A stretch of 45,679 bases of DNA from Sulfurimonas sp. GTDB lineage: Bacteria > Campylobacterota > Campylobacteria > Campylobacterales > Sulfurimonadaceae. Numbering within the stretch: the first letter of the stretch is position 1; each line of letters starts with the position of its first letter. The DNA is taken from the NCBI GenBank assembly GCA_030949945.1, contig JAUZRZ010000083.1, positions 1 through 45,679 of the forward strand. Direction: 5' to 3'. A program made the translations under genes and the position numbers. A model generated the notes under the pieces. The model was not told where the DNA came from and ran no database searches. It saw only the letters and a program-made list of their open reading frames with translations. Positions 10,435 through 20,623 of this stretch are shown here, piece after piece.

Positions 10435-11394
10435 GTGGATATAGCACAACTTGTTTACTATAACTTACAACAAATCATTAGTGATGATAAGAAAAATATT
10501 TTATATCTTCTTTATTATTCGCTTATTGAGGGTATTTTGTTTATGGTTAGTCCTCTAACTTCTGCGTTTATTATCAACAGTGTTTTAGCACATGCAACTA
10601 TTTCTATTACTGTTTTGAGTCTTATTGTAATTATAGTTTTTTTAATGATAGCACTTATTCAAGTACTTAAAGAGTATATGATTGAGAAGTTTGAGCAAAA
10701 GATATTTGTTAAAAATGCCATTAAGACATCCGAGTTAGCTCTTTTAAACAAAAAGAGAAGAGATACTTCTATGGGCACAGATAAATATATGAACTACTTT
10801 TTTGATGTACTCTCCATTCAAAAACTTTTTCCTATCCTGCTTCTAAGTGGTTCAGGTCTTGTAATAAAAATAGTAGTAAGTCTATTTTTACTCCTTATCT
10901 TTGATATGAACTTTTTTATTATGGGTGTTTTATTTATTTTCTTCTTTTTATTTATTGTTCTTTTTATCGGAAGAAAAGGTGCAGTACTTGCAGTTGAGCG
11001 CTCTAATGCAAAGCATGATACTATTCATTTTATTCAAAATATCAGTGATCAAGAGGGTTCAGATGAAATGAAACTCAAAAAACTTGATGAACTTCTTATT
11101 CATTTTATCCAAGCTAGACGCAATATCTTTAGTGTCATTGTAAAACAGTTGTCTTTAAGTTATTTTATTGAAGGGCTAATACTTAGTGCTTTTTTTATCT
11201 TAGGTGGTTATCTCGTTTTTGAGGGAAAAATGCCTATTGGAGAGTTTGTGGCTATTGAAATTATTATCATCTCTGTACTTAATGCACTTAGGGATTTTAT
11301 GAAGCAGATTGATTATATTTACGATACTATAGAGGGGTTTTATAAGATAGAAAAGCTTGCACACTCCCTCAAAGAGAGTCATATAGATGTATAG
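10435..11394 (+). CDS. ABC exporter transmembrane-domain protein without an ATPase domain
   Basis: A 319-residue membrane protein resembling only the six-helix transmembrane domain of type I secretion/HlyB-like ABC exporters: MVSPLTSAFIINSVL, a long coupling region, then LILSAFFILGGYLVFEGKMPIGEFVAIEIIIIS, whose GEFVA segment matches the end of such domains. There are no Walker A, Walker B or LSGGQ motifs. The HlyD gene starts 8 bases before this stop, so no ATPase has been cut off by a frameshift here, and none is encoded upstream. The start is GTG at 10435 with AAGGAA about 5 bases upstream. It heads a three-gene exporter operon. The energy source is unclear: an ATPase encoded elsewhere or another mechanism. 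Confidence 0.8.
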   Translation: MDIAQLVYYNLQQIISDDKKNILYLLYYSLIEGILFMVSPLTSAFIINSVLAHATISITVLSLIVIIVFLMIALIQVLKEYMIEKFEQKIFVKNAIKTSELALLNKKRRDTSMGTDKYMNYFFDVLSIQKLFPILLLSGSGLVIKIVVSLFLLLIFDMNFFIMGVLFIFFFLFIVLFIGRKGAVLAVERSNAKHDTIHFIQNISDQEGSDEMKLKKLDELLIHFIQARRNIFSVIVKQLSLSYFIEGLILSAFFILGGYLVFEGKMPIGEFVAIEIIIISVLNALRDFMKQIDYIYDTIEGFYKIEKLAHSLKESHIDV

Positions 11395-12667
11395 TTTTCA
11401 CTCTCTTGAACTTGTCAAACAGCGTCCTATTGTCAAAAGATTCGTACTTATAACTTTTGGAATTTTAAGTGTTTTTATTTTTATGCTTTTTTTACCATGG
11501 CAACAGACAGTCTATGGGACTGGAGTACTCACAGCCTTAAACCCACAACAAAGAGATTATCATATTTCAGCAACCATTGATGGTTTTATAGAAGAGATTT
11601 ATGTAAAAGAGAATCAGTTTGTCAAAAAAGGTGATAGACTCTTTAAAATGGTCGATCTTGATGCTCAGTACCAAAACAGCCTCCTCTCTATCAAAAACAA
11701 TAGTATTCAAAAGTATGATAATGAAACTGTAAAGTTAAAAAATCTCAAAGAGAATCTTCAAAGTCAATATAATATTGCCAAAATTACACTTGAGATACAT
11801 GACAAAAAAATAGCACAAGCAAAAAATATGCTCTCGACTCTAAAAGAACAAATTCTTGCACTTAAAAATGCTAAAGAAATTGCTTTCATAAACTATAAAC
11901 GAATTGAGACATTACATAAAGATGGCATTGAGTCTAAACGTAGCTTAGAACTCAAATATACCCACTACCTAAAGATAAATGCTCAATATAAAAAAATGCT
12001 ACTTGATATTCAAAATAGTGAAAACGAACTCTTAATTGCAAAACAAAACAGAGAAAACTTTCTTCATTCAAATAGTGTAAAAGTAAACTCTCTAAAAAAT
12101 AGTATCTTACTTACACAAAACCTGCTCAATACATTTAAGCAAGATATAAAACGCAACTCTATTAACCTCTCTCGCTATAAAAAGCGTGAGGTCCTTGCTA
12201 AAACAGATGGCTATGTCGTAAGAGTCTATCTTAATGATCAAAACAGACTTGTCAAACGCGGAGAAAATATTTTATACTTCTCCCCTATTGTAACGCAGCG
12301 TGCTATTCGCTTGCAGGTCTCTGACTTCCATATGCCACTACTCAAAGAGAACTTAAATGCAAGAATAATTTTCTATGGCTGGCCCGCCCTTCAAGTCTCA
12401 GGATGGCCAAGAATACAGCATGGAACCTATGCTGGTGTAATTCGTTCCATAGAGAGGTCATCACATGAAAGAGGTGCTTACTATGCCATCATAACAGAAG
12501 ATACAAGTGAATCTTTATGGCCATCATCAGAGCAGTTAAGAGTAGGTACACAGGCTAGTTTATGGGTAAGACTCTCCACGGTTCCTATCTGGTATGAGAT
12601 TTGGAGACTTATGTTTGCACTGCCACCAAAAATGATCTCTACAGAGAAAAAAGATGCTAATGTTTAG
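11387..12667 (+). CDS. HlyD-family membrane fusion protein
   Basis: A 426-residue periplasmic adaptor. It has one N-terminal membrane anchor (about residues 19-38, ending FLPWQQTVYG), a lipoyl-like half motif TIDGFIEEIYVKENQFVKKGD, a long coiled-coil hairpin rich in Lys/Glu/Asn (about 95-265), then the second lipoyl half KTDGYVVRVYLNDQNRLVKRGE and a beta-barrel domain. Such proteins link an inner-membrane transporter to a TolC-type channel. It overlaps the upstream ABC membrane gene by 8 bases and the downstream TolC gene by 14, so translation of all three is coupled. The cargo is unknown, and no substrate gene is adjacent. Confidence 0.88.
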   Translation: MYSFHSLELVKQRPIVKRFVLITFGILSVFIFMLFLPWQQTVYGTGVLTALNPQQRDYHISATIDGFIEEIYVKENQFVKKGDRLFKMVDLDAQYQNSLLSIKNNSIQKYDNETVKLKNLKENLQSQYNIAKITLEIHDKKIAQAKNMLSTLKEQILALKNAKEIAFINYKRIETLHKDGIESKRSLELKYTHYLKINAQYKKMLLDIQNSENELLIAKQNRENFLHSNSVKVNSLKNSILLTQNLLNTFKQDIKRNSINLSRYKKREVLAKTDGYVVRVYLNDQNRLVKRGENILYFSPIVTQRAIRLQVSDFHMPLLKENLNARIIFYGWPALQVSGWPRIQHGTYAGVIRSIERSSHERGAYYAIITEDTSESLWPSSEQLRVGTQASLWVRLSTVPIWYEIWRLMFALPPKMISTEKKDANV

Positions 12668-14021
12668 GGTATTTATATTTTTACTCTCTCCTTTAGTACT
12701 TTTTGCTAAAACTCTTTTTACCCAAGAGACAATCTTAGAGTACCTCAATGAAAACAATCCCTACTACTATGCCACTATGGCTCAAGAGAGAGTTGCAAAA
12801 GAGAGTCAAAGAATCTATAGTGCTGCATTTGATACACAGTTAAATCTCAAGTATGATAAAAAAGAGTACCCGACAACAGTTGGAGAGTACCAACAACTTG
12901 ACCTTACCAAGTCAATAGGCAACGGTATGGAGTTTTCAGCTGCTTACCGAAATGCACAAGATACACAAGAGTACAATAATATCAAAACAGGAAAAGATGG
13001 AGAACTTTTTACAAGTATAAAAATCCCTATTCTCTCTTTAATTAACAACACGAGTAAAAACCAGTTAGACTTTAATGTAGCAAAACTACAAACAAAAACA
13101 CTGACTCAGACTAGTAGAAAAAACCTTTTAGCACTTTACCTTGTAAGTTCAAAAGCTTACTTTGAACTTCTTTTATACAAAGATATTTATAAGACAGAAG
13201 AGGCACTTCTTCAAAAAGCCCAGCAGAACTATCAGTTTGTACTCAAAGAGGTACAAAGTGGTAAGCTCGCAAATATAGCACTTATGGATGTAAAAAGTCA
13301 GATTATAAATAGAAAACAGAGACTTATCACTGCTAAAAACCAGTACCAAAGTACAAAAAATAATTTTTTAAAATATTTAAATATTTCAGAAGAAAAGTTT
13401 AATGAACTTTATACATTATCAAGTATAAAAAAAGAACTCCTCTTTGAAGATGAACTAGGTTTAGAGATAAAAGAGAAGATACTTCTTAATAGACCTGAGT
13501 TTCAAGAGCTTGAGTACAAGCTTGATAGAGTAAACCTACAGTCTGAGTATAATTCCATTAGAAAGTATCCAAAACTAGACTTTAAACTTTATGGAGTGTA
13601 TGATTTGGCATATGAAAAAGAGGGATATAAAATCTCTATGGAGTTTAACTTTCCACTTGAGAGAACTGACTATAGTGCAAAGAATGAAACATACAAAAAA
13701 GAGGTAATTTTATTAAAAAACTCTAAAGAGACTATCAAAAATGATATTAGAACAAATATTAGAACTATAAAGCAAAAACTCACCCTTCAAAAAAGTAATA
13801 TAGAGCTTGCAAAAGAGGAAATAGAGTTAGTAGGACAACTAGAGATTGCAGAAAAACGCAGGTATCAAGAGGGAATGAGTTCTCTTCTTTTTATCAACCA
13901 AAGAGAGATGCTAACACTCCAAGCCAAACAGAAACTACTTCGCTACCATTTTACCATGCAGCTTTTAAACTTACAACTTAGATATGAGCTAGGGACACTA
14001 TTACAAAAGTTATCTAACTAA
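12654..14021 (+). CDS. TolC-family outer-membrane efflux protein
   Basis: A 455-residue outer-membrane channel component. A signal peptide (FIFLLSPLVLFAKTLF) is followed by the two repeated long-helix regions of the OEP family: first repeat about residues 20-215, second about 265-445, with QEGMSSLLFINQREMLTLQAKQ near the end. It completes an inner-membrane/adaptor/outer-membrane export path with the two genes upstream. The ATG at 12654 lies inside the HlyD reading frame. The 3' end overlaps the convergent polyamine gene (14014) by 8 bases, so there is no room for an intergenic terminator. Confidence 0.88.
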   Translation: MLMFRVFIFLLSPLVLFAKTLFTQETILEYLNENNPYYYATMAQERVAKESQRIYSAAFDTQLNLKYDKKEYPTTVGEYQQLDLTKSIGNGMEFSAAYRNAQDTQEYNNIKTGKDGELFTSIKIPILSLINNTSKNQLDFNVAKLQTKTLTQTSRKNLLALYLVSSKAYFELLLYKDIYKTEEALLQKAQQNYQFVLKEVQSGKLANIALMDVKSQIINRKQRLITAKNQYQSTKNNFLKYLNISEEKFNELYTLSSIKKELLFEDELGLEIKEKILLNRPEFQELEYKLDRVNLQSEYNSIRKYPKLDFKLYGVYDLAYEKEGYKISMEFNFPLERTDYSAKNETYKKEVILLKNSKETIKNDIRTNIRTIKQKLTLQKSNIELAKEEIELVGQLEIAEKRRYQEGMSSLLFINQREMLTLQAKQKLLRYHFTMQLLNLQLRYELGTLLQKLSN

Positions 14022-15159
14022 GTCTATTTCTATAGTCTTCATATCCAAACTCTTTGACAAGCTCGACACTGCCATCTAATTTTTTGAGTACCAAAGAGGG
14101 AAGTTTTATACCATTAAAAGTAGTGTTTTTTACAAAAGTATAGTGAATCTGATCTTCAAAAATTATTCTTTTCCCTACAGTTAAAGGTTTATCAAAAGAG
14201 TAGTCTCCCATTATATCACCTGCAAGACAAGTGTTACCACCTAAACGGTAGGTATACTTTTTTTCTCCACTAACTCCAGCACCTCTCACATCTGCTCTAT
14301 AAGGCATAGCTAAAGTATCTGGCATATGGGCTTCAGCCGAAGTATCAAGTATAGCGATATTCATTCCATTTTCAAATACATCTAAAACAGTAGATACTAA
14401 GTATCCTGTCTCCCAGCCAACTGCTTCGCCAGGTTCTAAATAGACATTAACATCATATTTTTTTATAAATTCTTTGATAATCCAAATTAATCTATCTATA
14501 TCATAACCTTTTTTAGTGATATGATGACCACCTCCAAAGTTAATATATTTTAAATTTTTAAAGTATTTAGAGAACTTTTCTTCAAAAACACTAAGAACTG
14601 CTTCTAGGGCATCTGTATTTTCCTCACAAAGTGCATGAAAGTTCAGTCCATCGAGGTATTGAAACATATTTTCATCAATATTTGACAAGCTTGTACCTAA
14701 ACGCGAGTAAACACCACAAGGATTGTAAATATCACTAGGAGCACTTGAATACTCAGGGTTTACCCGTAAACTTATATGGATTTTAGGATTTATTTCTTTG
14801 ACTTTTAAAACAAATTTATTGAATTGATTTGGAGAGTTAAAGACTATGTGGTTTGACACTTTTGCAATTTCTTCTATCTCATTTTCCCTAAAAGCTACAG
14901 AGTAAGTGTGAACTTCTGCATTTTCATTATACTTACAGAACTCCTCTTTTGCTAGTCGTGCTTCATAGAGTCCACTAGCAGTACAACCGTAGAGGTACTG
15001 TGCAACTAAAGGAAATGTGGAAAACATCGCAAAACCTTTTAGAGCTACTATTATCTTTGCACCACTACGTTTTTGCACATCATCAAGAATTTTAAGATTT
15101 TTTTCTAATAACTTTTCATCACAGAGATAGTATGGAGTCTCTATACTTTCTAAGTTCAC
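14014..15159 (-). CDS. nspC: carboxynorspermidine/carboxyspermidine decarboxylase
   Basis: A 381-residue PLP enzyme of the alanine-racemase fold (fold III). The PLP lysine is K41 in IIVALKGFAMFS. Further conserved parts are YINFGGGHHITKKGY, VYLEPGEAVGW and the catalytic-loop cysteine in NTCLAGDIMGDYSF. It decarboxylates carboxynorspermidine or carboxyspermidine to give norspermidine or spermidine; Campylobacter uses this route for spermidine. The preceding gene encodes the matching dehydrogenase, with one base between them, so the two steps form an operon. Length is normal. Confidence 0.92.
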   Translation of the reverse strand: MNLESIETPYYLCDEKLLEKNLKILDDVQKRSGAKIIVALKGFAMFSTFPLVAQYLYGCTASGLYEARLAKEEFCKYNENAEVHTYSVAFRENEIEEIAKVSNHIVFNSPNQFNKFVLKVKEINPKIHISLRVNPEYSSAPSDIYNPCGVYSRLGTSLSNIDENMFQYLDGLNFHALCEENTDALEAVLSVFEEKFSKYFKNLKYINFGGGHHITKKGYDIDRLIWIIKEFIKKYDVNVYLEPGEAVGWETGYLVSTVLDVFENGMNIAILDTSAEAHMPDTLAMPYRADVRGAGVSGEKKYTYRLGGNTCLAGDIMGDYSFDKPLTVGKRIIFEDQIHYTFVKNTTFNGIKLPSLVLKKLDGSVELVKEFGYEDYRNRLS

Positions 15160-15160
15160 C

Positions 15161-16351
15161 TTAAACCTCTAACTCTTTTACTTTCCATGGTAAGCCTTGC
15201 TTGTTTAACTCTTGCATAAATATATCAGGGTCAAACTCTTCCATGTTAAATACACCCTCGCCTTTCCACTCACCCTCTAGCATAAGCTTCGCCCCTATCA
15301 TAGCAGGAACACCTGTAGTATATGAGACTGCTTGTGAGTTTACCTCTTTATAACATTTTTGATGGTCACTCACTTGATAGATATAAACTCTTCTGCGTTT
15401 ACCCTCTTTTGTTCCTGTTACAACTACACCAATATTTGTTTTACCTTTTGTTCTTTTTCCAAGAGTGGATGGGTCAGGTAAAAGAGTTTTGAGTAGCTCT
15501 ATAGGAATGATTTTTTGTCCCTTATGCTCTATCTCTTTTATCCCAAGCATTCCAACATTTTTAAGAACATGCATATGATCTAAGTATGTTTTTGTAAAGG
15601 TCATATAAAAACGAATCTGCTTTAAACCTTTGATATTTTTAACAAGTGATTCCATCTCTTCATGGTACATCAGGTAGGAGTCTCTCTCTCCTATTTCAGG
15701 ATAATCCCAGACTTTTTTCATCTGCAGTGGTTCCGTCTCAAACCAGCGTCCCCCATCCCAGTATCTACCCTTTGCCGAGACTTCACGTAGGTTTATCTCA
15801 GGGTTAAAGTTTGTAGCAAAGATATAGCCATTATTTCCATCATTGCAGTCATAAATGTCTATGGTATCTATGGTGTCAAAGTAATGTTTTTGAGCAAAAG
15901 CACAAAATACATTCGTAACACCAGGGTCAAAACCACTACCAAGAAGTCCCATTATCCCCGCTTCTTTAAACTTCTCATCTCTTTCCCACTGTAGTTTATA
16001 CTCAAACTTCGCCTCATCAGGATGTTCATAGTTTGCAGTATCAAGATATGGTGTCTTTGTCTCAATACAAGCATCCATAATAGTCAAATCTTGATAGGGT
16101 AATGCTACATTTATAACAATGTCTGCATCTATCTTTTCTATTAGTGCCACTATGTCTGATGTAATATCTGCATCAAGTTGTGTAACAAATATCTCTGCGT
16201 TTGGTAGCTCTTTTTTAATGTTTACACAAGACTCTATATTTCTACTTGCTAGCACTATACGACCAAAAGTTTTTGCATTTTGTACACATTTATGCACAAC
16301 AACGCGACCTACTCCACCTGCACCAATTATCAATGTTGTTTTTTTCTCCAT
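15161..16351 (-). CDS. carboxynorspermidine/carboxyspermidine dehydrogenase (saccharopine dehydrogenase family)
   Basis: A 396-residue NADPH-dependent reductase. A Rossmann motif opens the protein (LIIGAGGVGRVVVHKC, residues 7-22). INVALPYQDLTIMDACIE and GLLGSGFDPGVTNVFCAFA are typical of the saccharopine-dehydrogenase-like family used in polyamine synthesis. It condenses aspartate semialdehyde with putrescine (or diaminopropane) and reduces the product to carboxyspermidine, the substrate of the decarboxylase encoded just downstream. The pairing makes a lysine-pathway saccharopine dehydrogenase unlikely. Confidence 0.9.
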   Translation of the reverse strand: MEKKTTLIIGAGGVGRVVVHKCVQNAKTFGRIVLASRNIESCVNIKKELPNAEIFVTQLDADITSDIVALIEKIDADIVINVALPYQDLTIMDACIETKTPYLDTANYEHPDEAKFEYKLQWERDEKFKEAGIMGLLGSGFDPGVTNVFCAFAQKHYFDTIDTIDIYDCNDGNNGYIFATNFNPEINLREVSAKGRYWDGGRWFETEPLQMKKVWDYPEIGERDSYLMYHEEMESLVKNIKGLKQIRFYMTFTKTYLDHMHVLKNVGMLGIKEIEHKGQKIIPIELLKTLLPDPSTLGKRTKGKTNIGVVVTGTKEGKRRRVYIYQVSDHQKCYKEVNSQAVSYTTGVPAMIGAKLMLEGEWKGEGVFNMEEFDPDIFMQELNKQGLPWKVKELEV

Positions 16352-16387
16352 AATATAGTTCCTTTTATTGAAATTTTACCTAACTAT

Positions 16388-16759
16388 TTAAACTATTCCA
16401 AATGCTAGTGCTAAGACACTAATCCATATCAAACTTGTCACTAAAAAAGAGAGTAAAACGATAGTAGCACCAACATCTTTTGCTCGCTTTGCAAGTATGT
16501 GGTACTCTTGTGTTACTAAGTCTACAACTCGCTCAATAGCTGAGTTTATAACTTCACAGATAACAGGAATAAAAAGTGAAATAAACAAAATAGCTGAGTA
16601 GCCAAATGCTATAGGTAAACTCCATGCGATAGTTCCCATAATGACAAGCATAAATAATTGCCACTTAAAAGAGGTCTCATTTTTTACTATGTCTATAAAA
16701 CCTTCAACTGCATAAACAATATTATTCAAAAGATTATGTTTTGGTTTATTGAGTTTCAT
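16388..16759 (-). CDS. dgkA: diacylglycerol kinase
   Basis: A 123-residue integral membrane kinase with three membrane spans and the DgkA signature EVINSAIERVVDLVTQEYH followed by AKDVGA, which holds the active-site acidic residues. It phosphorylates diacylglycerol to phosphatidic acid in the inner membrane. Its start lies 14 bases inside the upstream acyltransferase gene. Phosphatidate and lysophospholipid recycling are therefore probably cotranscribed. Confidence 0.93.
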   Translation of the reverse strand: MKLNKPKHNLLNNIVYAVEGFIDIVKNETSFKWQLFMLVIMGTIAWSLPIAFGYSAILFISLFIPVICEVINSAIERVVDLVTQEYHILAKRAKDVGATIVLLSFLVTSLIWISVLALAFGIV

Positions 16760-18570
16760 ATCTTTCCTTCATAGCCTGTATAATGTTTTTCACTTCTTGG
16801 CTACTTGTATCTGTTGGGAGTGGTTCACCGAAGTAAACATTTATAACACGACGTTGCCAAAAATGCTTTTTACTACTCTTTTTATAACGAGAAAACCAAC
16901 TTCCAAACATACCATCAATAAACACAGGAATAATGCACCCATCATAATCACTCGGTATTAACTCATAACCCTTCTTAAACGCAGAGAGTTTACCATCTGA
17001 ACTAATTGCACCCTCAGGAAATATTGCTACTAGTTTTTTGTTTTGTAGTCTTATATATGCTTCTTTAAAAGCATCTTTACTTGCTCTACTTGAGATAGGG
17101 ATAGCTTCACCTTTTTTAAAAAAAGCATGAAATAGAGGCCAGTTATATATATCTTTTTCCATCATAAAGTTTAGGTAGCGTTTAAATGGTAACTGTAAAA
17201 TAATCCAATCTAACCAACTCACATGATTACTTAAAAGAAGTGCAGCTCCCTCTTTGGGTACATTGTCTAAACCATGATAGATATACTTATGTCTTAATGA
17301 TCCTAGTATAAGCATCGTAGCCCAAAATGTATCTACAAAATAATTTTTAAGTGTGATAAAACTTAAATAAATACCAACAATTACCATAAGATAAAATAAA
17401 ATTTCAGTGTTCATTCCATTATAAGCAAAGATAGTTGTCAGAACTAAAAATGTAAACATAAAAATATTTTGTATAAAGTTATTTCCAGCCAAAATAGTCC
17501 CTAAATGAACATTAGATGAGAGAAACTGAATACGAGCATTGAGCGGCACCATAATAAAACCAGAGAAAATACCAAATAGCATAAATAAAAATGCCATCAG
17601 AGCCATAGAACCAACAAAAGGAACAAGAAGTACTACCAGTGTTATACCACTAGCTCCTAAGCCTACTAAACCCGTATTTATATAGTACTTTGAGTACCTT
17701 GAAGCGAAGATAGAACCTAGCACTATACCTATACCGGCTAATGCCATTACCCCTTGAACAAAGATAGTATTTGTTACACCTAGTTGACTCTTAGCATACT
17801 CTCCAAAAATTGCTAAAACAACTTGAGAGATAGACCAAAAAAGACTAAGTGCGATGATGGCATCAAAAATCTCTTTTTTTCTTGTAAGTAACTTCATGTT
17901 CTTTCTAAGATATGCACCCTTGTATGTAGCGTCTAAATGTAAACTTTCTTTTACTTGCTTCTCTCATCTTGTTTGGAAGTTTTGATGCAAAAAACCATTC
18001 TACTACAGAACATAGGACTAAAAGCCAACCTAAGGGTGCTATTGCTTGGAGTATTTGACTCTCACTAAGCAGTGACTCATCATACATACCCTCAAAAAGA
18101 ACTGTATAAAAGATAATTCCACCCAAAATTGCCACTGTAGTAGTCGCTTGAATAGCTGCGTTTCCTGCGCTTATGTACTTCTCACCAACTAACTCTTTGA
18201 TATAACCATATTTTGCAGGTCCATAAATAGCACTTTGAAGGGCCAGGATAAATGTCATAATAAATGCAAGTGTAAAGTAACCATGATAGTAAGAGTATGT
18301 AATGCCTAGTGTGATAAGTACTGCAAAAACTGATGAGTACTCCATAATTTTATTTTTAGGGAACTTATCTGCTAAAAATCCAGAAGGAGAAAAAACTAAG
18401 ATAAAAGGAAGAAGTATAAGTGCATTTACAATTGCTGTGAGTACAACTTGCATCTCACCATCATAAACTTTAAAGATGGTATTTTGAATAATAATTTTAT
18501 GCCCTAGGTCTGTAAAAGCATTTAAAAAAATTACTATTATATAATTTACGACACCTACTATCTTATACAT
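16746..18570 (-). CDS. LplT-like transporter fused to PlsC-type acyltransferase, one frameshift
   Basis: A protein of about 608 residues split into 18570-17905 and 17897-16746 by a one-base shift near 17910, in a GGG run on the coding strand; removing one G restores RYIQGAYLRKNMK across the join. The N-terminal 400 residues are a 12-helix major-facilitator transporter of the lysophospholipid type (FSPSGFLADKFPKNK, then YGPAKYGYIKELV). The C-terminal 190 residues are a glycerolipid acyltransferase with SNHVSWLDWI (HX4D) and FPEGAIS. There is no AMP-binding domain, unlike larger Aas-type fusions. It likely flips lysophospholipid inward and reacylates it. A 14-bp overlap links it to dgkA. Confidence 0.85.
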
Positions 18571-18571
18571 A

Positions 18572-19288
18572 CTAAGCGTCTTCTACTAAAGTAGTACTCC
18601 AACCCTCATAATATCCTTGACACTTTTTAATCTCTACAAATAGCTTATCTATCTCTTCTTTGAGTGTTTGGCTTTGTACATTATGCTCTTTAACCAAAGC
18701 TATACCATGCTCAAACTCTTCAGTGCTAATCTCATCTTTGAGACTATACCCTTCTAAGTCAAGTGTGTTAATAAATCTATTTTTTTGTGTAGGCAGCTCA
18801 AAAGAGATATAATGCTCAACACTACGAACTTGACTTAAATCATCTTCCTCTTCTTTAAGCATAAAGATAATTTTCTCACTTTGAATATGGCACTGTTCAA
18901 GCTCTGATGGTCTGAGATTTTTATGATGAAAATCCCACCTAGTATCTCTTACAACACTGCTCTCGTACACATAGTTAGTGCTTTTGAGAATCCCTTGTGT
19001 AACTCCTTCTAACTCTTTGGAATCTTTTGCATAAAAGTAAAGCTCACTCCAACCATCTACACTGCGTGTACCTACATACTTTGCCCTATCTTCATGTTCT
19101 AATGCTATTATCAGTGACTCTTTTGTTTCTAAAAACTCTTCAAAACCAGCGGCACTCTCATCCATACCATCAAACTTTATAAAAACACTAAACAACCAAG
19201 GATTCTCACCACTAAAACCAAAAGCATTTAAGCTAACCTCTATATAAACGGTGCAGTCATCTTCTATTCTTGTAAAAATATCTCTCAT
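18572..19288 (-). CDS. DUF695 / RraB-like protein
   Basis: A 238-residue soluble protein. The first 130 residues resemble DUF695 (LNAFGFSGENPWLFSVFIK, then GWSELYFYAKDSKEL). The remainder, from about residue 150, resembles the RraB/ribonuclease-E-inhibitor fold (VEHYISFELPTQKNRFINT, followed by LDLEGYSL). It ends one base before the transporter-acyltransferase start, so it may be cotranscribed with the lipid genes. The function is unknown; a role in RNase E control is not supported by anything else here. The domain assignments are by eye. Confidence 0.65.
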   Translation of the reverse strand: MRDIFTRIEDDCTVYIEVSLNAFGFSGENPWLFSVFIKFDGMDESAAGFEEFLETKESLIIALEHEDRAKYVGTRSVDGWSELYFYAKDSKELEGVTQGILKSTNYVYESSVVRDTRWDFHHKNLRPSELEQCHIQSEKIIFMLKEEEDDLSQVRSVEHYISFELPTQKNRFINTLDLEGYSLKDEISTEEFEHGIALVKEHNVQSQTLKEEIDKLFVEIKKCQGYYEGWSTTLVEDA

Positions 19289-19387
19289 AATCTCTCTATT
19301 ATTTATTTTTTATTATTATTATAGCAAATTATACTAATATAAGTAAGAGATTAAATTTATATTAACCTTATAAGACTATAATTTTGT

Positions 19388-20623
19388 ATGTTTAAAAAAA
19401 TACTCATAGTTGATGATACTCGCCTCAATACTTCGCTTCAAACAAGCATAGAAAACTCTCATACAAGTAATGTGACTTTAGTTAAAGATTTAGAAGAAAA
19501 GATAGAAGATTTACTTAGTTATGACTTATGCATCATACGTTTAGATGATAAAACTGATGAACTTATTAAAGAGTTAACCCATAATGATAAGTTTGTTATA
19601 CTAATGACCCAGTATGACAACAAGGAAACAAGAGAAAAGATTCTCTCTTATCATACATCTGATTATGTTATTACGAACTCAAGAGCTTCTGTAGAATTTG
19701 TGTGTAAGATAGTTAATAGACTCGCTTCTAATGCAGACAAAACAATTCTTCTAGTAGATGATTCTAAATTAGTTCTAACACAAATATCTATTTTACTAAG
19801 TTTACAAAACCTTAAGTGTGTTCAATGTAGTAATGGAGAAGAGGCTTGGCAATATATAAACAACACTAATTCTAAAAAAATAGACTTAATTATAACTGAC
19901 TATGAAATGCCAAAAATGAATGGGTATGATCTTGTAAAAAATATCCGTACCAAATACACTTTTGAAGAGCTTCCTGTTCTTGTAGTCTCAGGTAGTGATA
20001 ATACCTATATGATAAGCAGGTTTTTAAAAGTTGGTGCAAATGATTATATTCCAAAACCTTCTATAAATGAAGAGTTTATTGGTCGTATTAACAACTCGCT
20101 TTTAATTGCAGGTATGTTCACAAAGATAAAAAACATGGCGATGACAGACCAACTTACAGGTCTACATAATCGACTTTACTTCTATGAAGCAGGTGTCAAA
20201 ATAATGCACAACATCACTAGAGCTGGACAGAAGTCAGCACTAGCGATGATAGATATTGACAACTTTAAAAGTGTAAATGATACTTATGGGCATGAAGCTG
20301 GAGATAAAGCTCTTATACATGTTGCTCACACTATGAAAAAAGCTCTGAGACGATCAGATGTACTTGTGCGTTTTGGTGGAGAAGAGTTTGTTATACTACT
20401 GCCAAACTGTTCACATGATCAAGCACTCAAAGTGATGCAAAAAGTATGTGACCTCGTTGCCTCATCACCTGTTTATATAGGAAATGATATAAACTTAAAT
20501 ATCACTATCTCTATTGGTGTGACTTCAGCAGTTGATGATGTTGACAAAATGCTAGAAACTGCTGATAAGCATATGTATGAAGCAAAACAAACTGGAAAAA
20601 ACAGAGTAGTTAGTCAAGACTAA
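19388..20623 (+). CDS. diguanylate cyclase with two receiver domains (REC-REC-GGDEF)
   Basis: A 411-residue PleD-like protein. The first receiver (about residues 1-115, starting ILIVDDTRLN) has lost the clear phosphoacceptor segment and looks degenerate. The second (about 117-235) has LLVDDSK, LIITDYEMPKMNGYDL with the acceptor Asp, and DYIPKP. The GGDEF domain follows with an intact GGEEF at 330-334 and the inhibitory RxxD (RRSD, 321-324) five residues before it. It should make cyclic di-GMP from two GTP, be switched on by phosphorylation of the second receiver, and be feedback-inhibited. No kinase is adjacent. A hairpin overlaps its stop. Confidence 0.92.
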   Translation: MFKKILIVDDTRLNTSLQTSIENSHTSNVTLVKDLEEKIEDLLSYDLCIIRLDDKTDELIKELTHNDKFVILMTQYDNKETREKILSYHTSDYVITNSRASVEFVCKIVNRLASNADKTILLVDDSKLVLTQISILLSLQNLKCVQCSNGEEAWQYINNTNSKKIDLIITDYEMPKMNGYDLVKNIRTKYTFEELPVLVVSGSDNTYMISRFLKVGANDYIPKPSINEEFIGRINNSLLIAGMFTKIKNMAMTDQLTGLHNRLYFYEAGVKIMHNITRAGQKSALAMIDIDNFKSVNDTYGHEAGDKALIHVAHTMKKALRRSDVLVRFGGEEFVILLPNCSHDQALKVMQKVCDLVASSPVYIGNDINLNITISIGVTSAVDDVDKMLETADKHMYEAKQTGKNRVVSQD

